Shown here one piece after another: positions 1 to 8,582 of a stretch of DNA of 33,676 nt (position 1 is its first letter; each line of letters begins with the position of its first letter). The translations under genes were made by a program, and so were the position numbers. The notes under the pieces were generated by a model that was not told the origin of the DNA, made no database searches, and saw only the letters and a program-made list of their open reading frames with translations. The stretch is from Candidatus Woesebacteria bacterium RIFCSPLOWO2_01_FULL_44_24b (GTDB lineage Bacteria; Patescibacteriota; Microgenomatia; UBA8517), in contig MGHM01000020.1 in the NCBI GenBank assembly GCA_001793235.1, forward strand, positions 1 to 33,676, written 5' to 3'.

Positions 1-24
1 CTTGAAAAAGTTTAAGAAAATCAT

Positions 25-912
25 ATGCCTGAATTATCTGTAATTATACCCAGCAGAAATAGCCCATTCCTCACCAAAACAATCCAAGATATTCTTGAAA
101 AGTCTTCGGGTGATATTAAAATAGTTGTTAATGTTGATGAGAATTGGCCGGACCCTTTATTAGAAGATAAGCGGGTTGCCTATATTCACCCCGGCACTCC
201 CAGAGGTATGAAATGGGGAATAAACGCATGCGCGGCATTGGCTTCCGGCAATTACTTAATGAAAACAGATGATCACTGTATGTTCGCGCCCGGTTTTGAC
301 AAAGTTCTTGTCGAAAGTCACCTTGAAGACAACTGGGTGCAGATCCCCCGCCGGTACTCGCTTGATGCTGAAAACTGGAAAGTTGATGAGAAAAGGCCTT
401 TTCGAGACTATCATTACCTTTGCTTTCCCACTCAAGGAAAAGCCCACGACGAAGGAATGCATGATGTTGAATGGTGGAGCAGACAAAAAGAACGCTCCAA
501 CCCAGAGTTTGATATTGACGACACTATGACCATGCAGGGATCATGTTGGTTCATGACTAAAAATCATTTTGACAACTTTCTGCATGGTTTAAACGAGAAT
601 GAGTATGGCAATATTGCCCAAGAAGCTCAAGAAATTAGTAACAAAACTTGGCTTGGCGGCGGAAGACTTGTGGTTAATAAAAAAACCTGGTATGCCCATC
701 TTCACAAAGGACGTCATTATGGCCGGATGTATCACCTTAACGATAAAATAGAGATAGAGGCTCATAATAAGGCTGCCAAGTATTGGATGGATAACCATTG
801 GGAGGAGCGCATTCATGATATCGCGTGGCTAGTTGAAAAATTTTGGCCGGTGCCAACATGGGAACCTAATTGGAAAGAAATTTGGGCGTCCTATAAAAAT
901 GAATCTACCTGA
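25..912 (+). CDS. Family 2-like (GT-A) glycosyltransferase
   Basis: Predicted cytoplasmic or membrane-associated enzyme that moves a sugar from a nucleotide donor to an acceptor; donor and acceptor unknown. The N-terminus (ELSVIIPSRN) is the first GT-A strand. The metal/nucleotide motif is TDDHC, with Asp82-Asp83-His84 in place of a plain DxD. Near residues 200-230 there is an E-x-x-E-I...W-L-G-G-G block followed by VNKKTWYAHLHKG, where the His could be the third metal ligand. The C-terminus carries the signature EKFWPVPTW. The same architecture recurs at 1417-2334, 12940-13785 and 13807-14740, so this is an expanded paralogous family. No signal peptide or membrane segment is visible. At 295 aa it is a normal length for a single GT-A domain. 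Start is the first ATG; the next gene begins 6 nt after the stop, suggesting an operon. Confidence 0.85.
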   Translation: MPELSVIIPSRNSPFLTKTIQDILEKSSGDIKIVVNVDENWPDPLLEDKRVAYIHPGTPRGMKWGINACAALASGNYLMKTDDHCMFAPGFDKVLVESHLEDNWVQIPRRYSLDAENWKVDEKRPFRDYHYLCFPTQGKAHDEGMHDVEWWSRQKERSNPEFDIDDTMTMQGSCWFMTKNHFDNFLHGLNENEYGNIAQEAQEISNKTWLGGGRLVVNKKTWYAHLHKGRHYGRMYHLNDKIEIEAHNKAAKYWMDNHWEERIHDIAWLVEKFWPVPTWEPNWKEIWASYKNEST

Positions 913-918
913 GATTAC

Positions 919-2334
919 ATGGCAATAAAAACTAACGAAAATAAGCTGGCAAGTCCCAAGTTCGGAAACTCCTACACTTTTTTTTACTCCAATATGTTCT
1001 TGGATAAGAAGGATTCTGTCCACAAGCTTTTAGAAATCGGTTCTGGTGTTAAGAGGAAGAATAATCTTTCTGTGTGGCAGGGTTTCTTTCCAAAAGCAAA
1101 AATCTATGGAATTGATCAGGCCAATCCGCTTAGATTAAAAAAACTAATTAAAGAAATCGAAGGTAATATTGATGTAGTTATTGATGACGGCTCACAGAAC
1201 CTAAAGGACATAATTACCTCTTGCCAAACGCTTATGCCTCTTCTGAAAAAGGATGTAGTCTATGTCATTGAGGGCACAAACAGACAACAAGCGGCTGCAA
1301 TAATTGATAATCTTAAAAATTATAATTGTCATGTAATGCGACGCAGTAGAATGAAATCTGCTAATGATAGGTTAATCTCAGTTACGAACATCACAAACGT
1401 CAGTAAACGAATAAAAATGGCCAAGGTTTCGATTATTGTTCCCAGCTGCAACGAAATACGCGAAGTTTCCCCTAGTGTTACCGTGCTGCAACGTACAGTG
1501 CAGGATATTTATGAAAACGCGACAGGAGACTTCGAAGTAATTGTTGGTTTTAACGGTCCCTCCTATCAAAGTTTCCCAAATTATCCAAACTTAAGAACCC
1601 TTGAGCTTCCTCAAAATATAGGTATAAAGGCCATGATTAATACCCTCTGTATTATGGCTACTGGAAAATATATTTACAAAACTGATGCTCATTGTAAGTT
1701 TGGCAAGGGCTTTGACGAAATTCTCCAAGCCGACATGGAGGACAATTGGCTGGTTACACCCAGATTTTACGTCCTAGATCCTGACAAGTGGGAATGGCAG
1801 GACAGCCGGCATTATGACTATTTTTATCTCTGTTGTCCGTTTACAGATCGAAAAGGGTTTAGGTTCCAGGCTGGTGGTCATTGGCCAGAGCTAACAGCAA
1901 AGCGTGAGACTAATCATAAATACGACATCGACGAAACTCCGCAATTCCATGGCTCGGGCTGGCTTGTAGAAAAAGATTTCTTTCTAAATAAAATTGGAGG
2001 TTTTCCAAACCAAGACCCCATGGGCCACGCCCAAGAGCCACCAAATTTAGGTCTCAAATACTGGCTTGGCCCATGGGGCGGAAAAGTAATGGTCAACAAA
2101 AAAACCTGGTATGCCCATATGCATCAAGACAATTCCGTCAAAGGATATCACTACACAAGGCAAGAGACGCACATTTCTTATGATGTTTGGGCGAGATATT
2201 GGATGAGCGACAAATGGGGAGGGCGAATCCATAATATTGATTGGTTCATAGAAAAGTTCATGCCGATGCCGACCTGGCCAGACAACTGGCGCAATTTGTT
2301 GGAAAACTGGAGAAAGGAGAATAAAATCAAATAA
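919..2334 (+). CDS. Methyltransferase-like / GT-A glycosyltransferase fusion
   Basis: Two-domain protein of 471 aa. Residues 1-160 resemble class I SAM methyltransferases of sugar-modification clusters (LLEIGSG, then FFPKAKIYGID and DVVIDDGSQ), but the usual N-terminal KYGSDK segment is missing. Residues 167-471 are a complete glycosyltransferase of the paralogous family here, beginning MAKVSIIVPSCNE, with TDAHC (Asp256, His258), KTWYAHMH and EKFMPMPTW. Met167 (ATG at 1417) is where a free-standing glycosyltransferase would start, so the fusion may have arisen by loss of the stop codon between two genes, or the downstream domain may also be translated from the internal ATG. The first domain is closely similar to the free-standing gene at 2869-3438. 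The stop overlaps the next start (TAATG), implying translational coupling. The substrate is unknown. Confidence 0.8.
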   Translation: MAIKTNENKLASPKFGNSYTFFYSNMFLDKKDSVHKLLEIGSGVKRKNNLSVWQGFFPKAKIYGIDQANPLRLKKLIKEIEGNIDVVIDDGSQNLKDIITSCQTLMPLLKKDVVYVIEGTNRQQAAAIIDNLKNYNCHVMRRSRMKSANDRLISVTNITNVSKRIKMAKVSIIVPSCNEIREVSPSVTVLQRTVQDIYENATGDFEVIVGFNGPSYQSFPNYPNLRTLELPQNIGIKAMINTLCIMATGKYIYKTDAHCKFGKGFDEILQADMEDNWLVTPRFYVLDPDKWEWQDSRHYDYFYLCCPFTDRKGFRFQAGGHWPELTAKRETNHKYDIDETPQFHGSGWLVEKDFFLNKIGGFPNQDPMGHAQEPPNLGLKYWLGPWGGKVMVNKKTWYAHMHQDNSVKGYHYTRQETHISYDVWARYWMSDKWGGRIHNIDWFIEKFMPMPTWPDNWRNLLENWRKENKIK

Positions 2335-2858
2335 TGGCGTATAGAATGACATTATCCGGTAATTACGGAACTCATCTTGCTCCCCTGATCTCGGCAGTTA
2401 ACAAAACTACTGGAGATATATTAGAGATGGGTATAGGAATTTTCAGTACTCCTTACTTACATTACCAGTCCTTGCTTTCAAAACGATACCTAACATCCTA
2501 CGACACAGAACAGGGGTGGGTAGACAGATTTGCAACCTCCGGTATTTGTGGCCACCAGTATCAAGGTGTTTATCACGAACTTATTTACATTCCGAACTGG
2601 GATGAGGCTAAGATAGAAAAACCCTGGGATGTAGCTTTGGTAGACCACTCTCCATCTGAGCGAAGAATTGTTGATATCAAGAGGCTTGCTAACTTCGCCA
2701 AGTACATTATCATCCACGACTCAAATCCAAGAAAAGATGCAGAATATCACTATTCAGAAATTTATCCCCTATTTAAATACCGCACTGATTGGGACAAAGA
2801 CCCCAATCCAGCTACAGTTTTAAGTAATATTGTTGACTTAAAAGATTTTTGGGGCTAA
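2334..2858 (+). CDS. Class I SAM-methyltransferase-like protein
   Basis: A 174-aa protein with a Rossmann-like outline: GDILEMGIG near residue 28 resembles SAM motif I, LTSYDTE could be the ribose-binding strand end, and KPWDVALVDHSPSERR followed by YIIIHDS resembles the central and later strands. There are no signal peptide or membrane helices. The start ATG overlaps the previous stop by one base (TAATG), so it is probably translated together with the fusion gene upstream. It sits among glycosyltransferases and other methyltransferase-like genes, which suggests sugar or glycoprotein modification, but no substrate can be named. The motif I glycine pattern is looser than in canonical methyltransferases, so a non-catalytic or different Rossmann function remains possible. 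Confidence 0.55.
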   Translation: MAYRMTLSGNYGTHLAPLISAVNKTTGDILEMGIGIFSTPYLHYQSLLSKRYLTSYDTEQGWVDRFATSGICGHQYQGVYHELIYIPNWDEAKIEKPWDVALVDHSPSERRIVDIKRLANFAKYIIIHDSNPRKDAEYHYSEIYPLFKYRTDWDKDPNPATVLSNIVDLKDFWG

Positions 2859-2868
2859 ATTGAAATCA

Positions 2869-3438
2869 ATGGGTGCTATTCCAAAAAAGGTAAACAGGCT
2901 GGCTGAGCTTGCTTATAAATACGGCAGTGATAAAAGCCCCGCACTAGGGTACTCCTATACTGATTTCTACTACCAAATGTTTGCAGATAAAAGAAACTCG
3001 ATTAACAAACTGTTAGTAATTGGTTCCGGGGATAAAGTGAAGAATAATCTTTATATGTGGCAGGATTTCTTACCAAAAGCAAAAGTGTATGGAATTGTAA
3101 ACAGCAAAAACCTCGTCCTTAAGAAAAATAACATACAAACTTTCCTCGGTGACCGCTCAAACCCTATTAAGCTAGCGAATATTATAAAAAGAATAGGTAC
3201 AAATATTGATATAGTAATAGACGAAGGCTCCAAAGAAACAAGAAATATAATTTCTTCATGCAGGACAATCATGCCTTTTCTGAAAAAGGAGGCTATATAT
3301 ATCATTGAAAATACGGACAGACAGCAGGCGAATACGGCGATTGCGAGCCTCAATAATTATAATTGTCATGTAATAAGACACAGCAGGATGATATCCAGTT
3401 ATGATAGATTGATCTCCATCACAAATAAAACAGCTTGA
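2869..3438 (+). CDS. Degenerate class I SAM-methyltransferase-like protein
   Basis: This protein is clearly related to the N-terminal domain of the fusion at 919-2334. It keeps the N-terminal ELAYKYGSDKS segment typical of cephalosporin-hydroxylase / macrocin-O-methyltransferase-like proteins, then LLVIGSGDK, FLPKAKVYGI, DIVIDEGSK and KKEAIYIIENTD. Several SAM-site positions have drifted: LEIG is now LVIG, and the acidic residue expected after YGI (YGID in the paralogue) is replaced by YGIVNSKN. It may therefore be inactive or have a changed cofactor pocket. I chose the ATG at 2869; an in-frame TTG at 2860 lies 1 nt after the previous stop and is an alternative. The gene follows its neighbour almost without a gap, so it probably belongs to the same transcript. 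Confidence 0.6.
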   Translation: MGAIPKKVNRLAELAYKYGSDKSPALGYSYTDFYYQMFADKRNSINKLLVIGSGDKVKNNLYMWQDFLPKAKVYGIVNSKNLVLKKNNIQTFLGDRSNPIKLANIIKRIGTNIDIVIDEGSKETRNIISSCRTIMPFLKKEAIYIIENTDRQQANTAIASLNNYNCHVIRHSRMISSYDRLISITNKTA

Positions 3439-3463
3439 GTTATTGCCAGTCATAAGCTATTCT
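3435..3463 (+). promoter_or_regulatory. Putative sigma70-type promoter, leaderless
   Basis: TTGAGT (3435-3440), a 17-nt spacer, and TATTCT (3458-3463). The -10 box ends 7 nt before the ATG at 3471, so the RNA would start at or next to the start codon. It overlaps the stop codon of the preceding gene. The -10 is a weak match, but the spacing equals that of the stronger promoters at 12332 and 12904. Confidence 0.45.
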
Positions 3464-3470
3464 TTTGCAG

Positions 3471-4142
3471 ATGAATAATACACTTGAATTTATCGGTAAA
3501 CGCTTTGAGGTTGACGTAGCCTCACCTGTGGTCCGTATAACCCAAATCAATAGAACTATTATTGCTGGGGTCTTCAATGAGTTGGGATTTAAACAAGGAG
3601 CCGAAATCGGAGTGGCTGAAGGAACCTACTCTAAAATTCTTTTTGACAGTATCCCCGGGCTCAAATTAAACCTCATTGATATCTGGAAAACTTATCCCGG
3701 CTACTCGGAGTACACTGATCCTGAACAAATGTATAAAGATGCCCAAGAGAGATTGAAGAACTACAATAGCGTATTTATCAGAAAATTCAGCATGGACGCG
3801 GTGCAAGGTTTTACCAACAATTCCTTGGACTTTGTCTTCATAGACGGCGGGCACGACTTTAAAAACGTTGCCTGTGATATCTGTGAGTGGAGCAAAAAAG
3901 TTAAAGTTGGTGGAATTGTTTTTGGCCACGATTATAAATTTCATCAAGCATATGTGCAAAAGACCCGGCACGGCCACACAAAGCAAAGATATGCTATTGA
4001 AGTAAAAATTGTAGTAGATGCCTACCGAGAAGCCCGTGGCATCAAGCCTTTTTTCGATATCCATCAGCAGATTTCAGATCCGACTTTCGGGCCAGATAAT
4101 CCTTGTTGGATGTTTGTTCGGCAGGAAGGAGATAATGTATAA
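3471..4142 (+). CDS. Class I SAM-dependent methyltransferase (Methyltransf_24-like)
   Basis: Predicted methyltransferase for a small molecule or sugar. The glycine-rich SAM loop is visible as GAEIGVAEGTYSKIL, the acidic strand end as LNLIDIW, and the diagnostic block FVFIDGGHDFKNVACDI is followed by GGIVFGHDY, matching class I methyltransferases of the Methyltransf_24 type common in surface polysaccharide clusters. Length (223 aa) is normal and the protein looks soluble. The ATG at 3471 is preferred over an upstream in-frame TTG at 3465, because the TTG lies between a putative -10 box and the expected RNA start. A 170-nt gap follows, so this may be the last gene of the first transcript. The substrate cannot be read from the sequence. 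Confidence 0.75.
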   Translation: MNNTLEFIGKRFEVDVASPVVRITQINRTIIAGVFNELGFKQGAEIGVAEGTYSKILFDSIPGLKLNLIDIWKTYPGYSEYTDPEQMYKDAQERLKNYNSVFIRKFSMDAVQGFTNNSLDFVFIDGGHDFKNVACDICEWSKKVKVGGIVFGHDYKFHQAYVQKTRHGHTKQRYAIEVKIVVDAYREARGIKPFFDIHQQISDPTFGPDNPCWMFVRQEGDNV

Positions 4143-4312
4143 ATCCGCTGCCGATAGTTCTGATATTTCCTCGTTCCCTGTCTAACGAAATATAACAGCA
4201 CTATCACTTTTTCTTTTTGGATTTACTGAGTATCTCTAGAGTTATCTCAAATAAGAAAGAAGAAAATCATATTGAAAATATTGCCATAATATTATAACCT
4301 TGCTTAAAATTT
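4143..4312 (+). other. AT-rich intergenic gap
   Basis: No ORF or RNA gene is recognisable. A weak inverted repeat (TCGTT...AACGA, near 4171-4188) lies after the upstream stop but has no T-run. Close to the next gene, TTGAAA (4272-4277) and TATAAC (4293-4298) could form a promoter, though the 15-nt spacer is short. Confidence 0.3.
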
Positions 4313-5146
4313 ATGAATAGAATTTCCTTCTTTGCCAAACCACCGTTTGAATTACGACACTTACAAAGAGTGTCGTCAATAATTCGAGGAGAACAAATTG
4401 CAGCTCATATGTATGATGCCAGACTTAATCCAACTAGCGGATACGAAAACGACGTCTGCATTTATGTCAAGCCTCATGTCAAACCCGGAGATGATTTTAA
4501 CTTTGAAGGACATCCATATCTTGATATGGTAGATGGATTTCAACTTTGGCATCTTCTTCGCAAACGCCCAGAGATACCGGCAATTGTTGTTTCAGATCAT
4601 AGTGCTGAAACTATGTCTCATTATATAAAGAATAAGATTATCATCATTCCCCATCATCATATTAATTTCGAGAGAGTCAAAAGAGATAGAGGTAATACAG
4701 TAAGAAATGTTGGTATGATCGGTTCTGAATATGCTTTTCAATATATTCCTGACGAAATAAAGCAAGGACTAGCCAACCGAAGATTAAAACTCGTAACACA
4801 CTCTGTTATGTTTCCCAGAATGACTGTTACTAAATTTTACAGCAAAATGGACGTTATGCTAGTTTGGAGTCCTTATAATTCCATAGAGACTCCTGCCTTA
4901 TATAATCCCTTTAAAATGGTAAATGCATCAGCGTTTGGCATCCCAACGATTGCTCTTGACAAACCAGCCTTTCATGAAATGAAGGATACTTATTTTCCGG
5001 TTCACAATGTGGAAGAATTCTTTAAGGCATTAGATAATTTAAGGTCAGATCAAGGATTATACCAAAACATGTCAGAAATTTGCCTCGAAAAAGCAGAAAA
5101 ATATCATATTGAAAATATAGCGAAGTCATATAGAGAATTGACTTAA
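4313..5146 (+). CDS. GT-B-like glycosyltransferase
   Basis: A 277-aa protein of the type seen in GT-B (GT1/GT4-like) enzymes, although shorter than most. The C-terminal half has the typical donor-site layout: FYSKMDVMLVWSP, then PALYNPFKMVNASAFGIPTIALD, equivalent to the K/E...A.G.P.I segment of GT-B proteins, ending with a helix (EKAEKYHIENIAKSY) like those closing the fold. The N-terminal half is poorly conserved and has a run of histidines (IIPHHHI, about residue 109). No signal peptide or transmembrane helix is seen. It stands alone, with gaps on both sides, before the amino-sugar modification run, so it may attach a sugar made by those genes. Assignment rests on fold-level motifs, not a specific family match. 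Confidence 0.6.
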   Translation: MNRISFFAKPPFELRHLQRVSSIIRGEQIAAHMYDARLNPTSGYENDVCIYVKPHVKPGDDFNFEGHPYLDMVDGFQLWHLLRKRPEIPAIVVSDHSAETMSHYIKNKIIIIPHHHINFERVKRDRGNTVRNVGMIGSEYAFQYIPDEIKQGLANRRLKLVTHSVMFPRMTVTKFYSKMDVMLVWSPYNSIETPALYNPFKMVNASAFGIPTIALDKPAFHEMKDTYFPVHNVEEFFKALDNLRSDQGLYQNMSEICLEKAEKYHIENIAKSYRELT

Positions 5147-5222
5147 TCTATATTAGACGACTGTTAAAATGAGAATTCTCAAAATAAAAAGTGTGTGTTA
5201 GAATGCGTGAAACAATTATAAT

Positions 5223-6323
5223 ATGAATGTTCACATTTCGTTATGCCAACCCTTAATTGATCCCTCTTATGCTGATAGTGTTCGGCAACAGATTCTTTCC
5301 ACTTACCTTGGTCCAGGACCAACAACTCAAGAATTTGCTTCTTACCTTGCTTCCTACACTGCTAGTCGCTACTCCCTGTTAACCGTAAGCGGTACCGTAG
5401 CGCTATCTGTTGCCAGCTATGCTTTGGGGCTGCGTCCGGGGGATGAAATTCTAATCCCCGCATATGGAGTAATTTCTACGATTAATGCTTTTACTAGTTT
5501 TGGCCTTAAACCCAAACTGGTTGATATAGATTTACAAACCGGTTGTATGTCACCCACAGAACTTAAGAAAAGAATTTCGTCCAAAACCAGAGCCGTTTGC
5601 TTTGTTGATTTTTCCGGTTATACCGGATCAAATTTAGTAGAGATCTCTCAGTTTTGCCAGGATAACAACTTACCGCTTATTGAAGATGCAGCTTGTGCCC
5701 TGGGGCATCATTTCAACGGAAAAAGCGCTGGCACATTTGGAACAATAGGAACATTTTCTTTTAGTGTACCCAAAATAGTTACCACCGGTCAGGGTGGAGC
5801 ATTAGTGACAAAATCAAAAAAATATTTCAAAAATGCTCAAAATTTTATTGACAATGGTGACAGTAACTGGAGAAAAACTAATACGGTGCGTGGCATTGGG
5901 AATAATTTACGTTTTAACGATATTCTTGCTTCGTTTGGTTTAGTGCAATTGAAAGATATCAAACAAAGAATATCCCTTAAGAGCAATGTGTATAAAATTT
6001 TGCGACGTAGCTTGTCCAGTAAAATTTTTAAAGTTGCCGATAATACTCCGCCTCTTCATAATATTGTTTTTACTCATAAACCTAATGCTTTAATTGAATA
6101 TTTGAAAAAAAATGGCATTGAGGCCATCAGACAATATCGTACTTTGTCTCAACATCCCATATATACACATTTAGCCGATACTGAATTTCCGAATGCCGAT
6201 TTTTGGACAAAGTACACTGTGTATTTACCCTTCGGTTTATCCTTGACAGAAAACGACGCTCATTACTTGGTTGATGTTCTAACCCATTCACCTATCGCAT
6301 TGGATAGCGTATTTGAACCATAA
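5223..6323 (+). CDS. DegT/DnrJ/EryC1/StrS-family sugar aminotransferase
   Basis: PLP-dependent enzyme expected to transaminate a keto sugar nucleotide to an amino sugar. The N-terminus contains GPGPTTQEFASYLASYT followed by SGTVAL, the usual PLP phosphate-binding start. The PLP aspartate region reads PLIEDAACALG, and the Schiff-base lysine is Lys184 in FSFSVPKIVTTGQGG, the classic SxxKxxxxGxGG context. Later RGIGNNLRFNDILASFGLVQL matches the family dimer segment. Length (366 aa) is normal. TATAAT at 5217-5222 lies immediately before the ATG, but its spacing would place the RNA start inside the gene, so it may not be used. The following formyltransferase gene fits a pathway making an N-formylated amino sugar. 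The precise substrate is unknown. Confidence 0.9.
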   Translation: MNVHISLCQPLIDPSYADSVRQQILSTYLGPGPTTQEFASYLASYTASRYSLLTVSGTVALSVASYALGLRPGDEILIPAYGVISTINAFTSFGLKPKLVDIDLQTGCMSPTELKKRISSKTRAVCFVDFSGYTGSNLVEISQFCQDNNLPLIEDAACALGHHFNGKSAGTFGTIGTFSFSVPKIVTTGQGGALVTKSKKYFKNAQNFIDNGDSNWRKTNTVRGIGNNLRFNDILASFGLVQLKDIKQRISLKSNVYKILRRSLSSKIFKVADNTPPLHNIVFTHKPNALIEYLKKNGIEAIRQYRTLSQHPIYTHLADTEFPNADFWTKYTVYLPFGLSLTENDAHYLVDVLTHSPIALDSVFEP

Positions 6324-6330
6324 CATATCT

Positions 6331-7071
6331 ATGAAAATCAAAATTTTATTTCTGGGCAGTCATCTTAAAAGTTATCATTGTTTTCGGTATCTGATTGAAA
6401 ATTTTTCCAATATAGAAATTGTTGGCATCGTTCCCCATATCAATCAACCCCCTATTCGATTTGACCAAGATATTGTTGCTTATGCCAAAGCAAAAAAAAT
6501 CCCTATCTTAGAACTTAAAGATCTTGCCGGAATAACATGTGATCTTGGCATTAGTTTGATGTTTGATGCAAAACTACCACCAGAAATTGTGGATTTACCC
6601 AAACGTGGCTTTGTCAATATCCACTTGGCTCCGTTACCTCAATTGCGGGGTGTCAATGGTATATATCATGCCATCCGTCTTGCTCGGGAAAAAAAATACT
6701 CGCGCTATGCCGTCACATTACACTATATGGACGCCACCCTTGATACTGGCCCGATAATTGATAAAATGACTTTACCTTTATTTGAAGATGACACGGCACA
6801 ATCACTCCATGTACGTGCGTGTGACAAAGTTTATGAATTATTCGTTCGTAATATCGGACGTTTAATTAAAAACCGCACCTCACTCAAAAGTAAATCACAA
6901 AAAGGAATCGGTATGTATTATTTTAAAAAGGACCTCGCCCATGAGATTGATATCAATTGGCCTGCAGAGAAAATCTATGATAATGTACGAGCTTTAACTT
7001 TCCCTGGAAAACCGAAACCTTTTATTTCAGTTGGACCTTATCGTATTTACTTATCATTGGAAAATATATGA
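6331..7071 (+). CDS. Formyltransferase family protein, probably sugar N-formyltransferase
   Basis: Related to methionyl-tRNA formyltransferase but more likely acts on an amino sugar, using N10-formyltetrahydrofolate. The catalytic triad is visible: Asn96 and His98 in FVNIHLAPLPQLRG, and Asp138 in ATLDTGPI, with spacing close to that of Fmt (Asn106, His108, Asp144 in E. coli). At 246 aa it lacks a full tRNA-binding C-terminal domain. The context (aminotransferase upstream, methyltransferase and SDR downstream) supports formylation of the amino group placed by the DegT enzyme. The ATG at 6331 is preferred; an in-frame TTG at 6313 would overlap the upstream gene. The stop overlaps the next start (ATGA at 7068-7071), so the two are translationally coupled. 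Confidence 0.8.
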   Translation: MKIKILFLGSHLKSYHCFRYLIENFSNIEIVGIVPHINQPPIRFDQDIVAYAKAKKIPILELKDLAGITCDLGISLMFDAKLPPEIVDLPKRGFVNIHLAPLPQLRGVNGIYHAIRLAREKKYSRYAVTLHYMDATLDTGPIIDKMTLPLFEDDTAQSLHVRACDKVYELFVRNIGRLIKNRTSLKSKSQKGIGMYYFKKDLAHEIDINWPAEKIYDNVRALTFPGKPKPFISVGPYRIYLSLENI

Positions 7072-7607
7072 AATTACATTTAGGTAGCGGTAAACGTTTT
7101 ATTCCGGACTTTGTCCATGTCGATTTGGCTACATTTCCGCATATAGATTATGTCCAGGATATAAGAAAACTTACTAACTTCAAAACAAATTCTGTTACTT
7201 TAATTTATGCCTGTCAGGTACTTGAATATTTTGATCGCGAAGAAATTCCTGAGGTTTTAAAAGAGTGGAAACGAGTTCTCAAATCAAAAGGTATATTGCG
7301 GCTTTCAGTACCTAACTTTGAAATTATTTGCAAGCTTTATCAAGCCGGTTTTCGACTCGATTATTTTTTAGGCACACTCTATGGTAAATGGACTGTACCC
7401 AACCAAACCATCTACCATAAAACAACATTTGACGAGCAATCATTAACTGCAGTTTTGAAAACGGCCGGTTTTAAAAACATCGCCAAATGGGATTGGCGGA
7501 AAACAGAACATGCCGCAATTGATGATTATTCTCAAGCCTACTGGCCACATATGGATAAAGAAAAAGGAATACTAATGAATTTAAACATGCAAGGAACAAA
7601 ACCTTAA
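7068..7607 (+). CDS. Class I SAM-dependent methyltransferase
   Basis: A compact 179-aa methyltransferase. It begins directly with the SAM-binding strand (KLHLGSGKRFIPDFVHVDL), where the Asp of HVDL is the ribose-contact acidic residue. It continues with VTLIYACQVLEYF, the usual post-motif II region, and VLKSKGILRLSVPNFE, the motif III strand. This layout matches small methyltransferases in polysaccharide and O-antigen clusters. It overlaps the formyltransferase by 4 nt and is followed after 6 nt by an SDR gene, so all three are probably made from one mRNA. The substrate is likely a sugar or a sugar-linked intermediate, by context only. Confidence 0.75.
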   Translation: MKLHLGSGKRFIPDFVHVDLATFPHIDYVQDIRKLTNFKTNSVTLIYACQVLEYFDREEIPEVLKEWKRVLKSKGILRLSVPNFEIICKLYQAGFRLDYFLGTLYGKWTVPNQTIYHKTTFDEQSLTAVLKTAGFKNIAKWDWRKTEHAAIDDYSQAYWPHMDKEKGILMNLNMQGTKP

Positions 7608-7613
7608 CCCATC

Positions 7614-8579
7614 ATGAAAGTTTTAATTACCGGCGGAGCCGGATATTTGGGCTCCATGTTAGCCAACTACCTTATACAAAAAAATATGGAGGTAGTTGTG
7701 TATGACAAATTAATTTACGGCGCCGAAGGATTGATACCACTTATCAATCATCCGCATTTCCAGCTGGTAATCGGAGATATACGTAACACTTCACTTTTAA
7801 AAAAGGCGGTTGAAAAAACTGATATTATCGTACATCTGGCCGCAATTGTAGGAGAGGATGCTTGCTTAGTTGATCCCAGAACAACAGAAGAAGTTAATAC
7901 TCAAGCAACATACGCTTTGGCCAAACTGGCAATTGAATCCGGTACAAAACGATTTATTTTTACCAGTACCTGCAGTAATTATGGTAAACAAACTGCCATC
8001 GTTTTTGAAAATTCCCCTCTTAAACCGGTTTCACTTTACGCACAAACCAAGGTAGCCGCAGAGAAGTATATTTTATCTATTTCTCCAAAACTGCTGACGG
8101 CATGTGTTTTGAGATTTGGCACATTATGTGGTCTATCTCCACGAATGCGATTCGACTTATTAGTCAACGATATCGGGAGAAGCGCGGCAACAGGAAAAAG
8201 TATAAGTCTATTTGATCTGGATAGTTGGAGGCCGTTTTTGCATGTTTGCGATGCTTCTGAAGCGATACAACGTTGCTTTATTGCCCCAAAAAAAATAATT
8301 GCCGGAAGTGTATTTAATGTCGTAGGTGAAAACTATCAAAAGCGAAAGTTGGCCAAATTAGTCGAAAAGCATTATCCGGCAATCAAAATCATTATAGAAG
8401 AGAGTAAAGTTGATTCAAGAAGCTATAGGGTTTCATCTCGATTAATAGCCCAAAAACTCAAATTTCATCCTAAATATACCGTTGAAGAAGCATTCGCTGA
8501 AGTGTCTCATGCTATAGAGAAACATCTTCTGCCGGATGCCTTTCGTACTATTTATCAAGAAGTTCTACCCAAGGTGTAA
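7614..8579 (+). CDS. NAD-dependent epimerase/dehydratase (extended SDR)
   Basis: Nucleotide-sugar modifying enzyme of 321 aa. The NAD-binding motif is ITGGAGYLGSMLANYL at the N-terminus, followed by an acidic residue after strand 2 (VVYDKLIYGAEG), GDIRN, and VHLAAIVG. The catalytic Tyr142 and Lys146 lie in LYAQTKVAAEK (YxxxK), with the Ser/Thr region TSTCSNYG before it. C-terminal SWRPFLHVCDASEAI is the typical substrate-side segment. It resembles UDP-glucose 4-epimerase-like and dehydratase-like SDRs; which reaction it performs cannot be decided from sequence alone. It is in tight linkage with the methyltransferase upstream (6 nt) and the fusion gene downstream (3 nt), so it probably acts on the same sugar nucleotide. 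Confidence 0.88.
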   Translation: MKVLITGGAGYLGSMLANYLIQKNMEVVVYDKLIYGAEGLIPLINHPHFQLVIGDIRNTSLLKKAVEKTDIIVHLAAIVGEDACLVDPRTTEEVNTQATYALAKLAIESGTKRFIFTSTCSNYGKQTAIVFENSPLKPVSLYAQTKVAAEKYILSISPKLLTACVLRFGTLCGLSPRMRFDLLVNDIGRSAATGKSISLFDLDSWRPFLHVCDASEAIQRCFIAPKKIIAGSVFNVVGENYQKRKLAKLVEKHYPAIKIIIEESKVDSRSYRVSSRLIAQKLKFHPKYTVEEAFAEVSHAIEKHLLPDAFRTIYQEVLPKV

Positions 8580-8582
8580 ACT

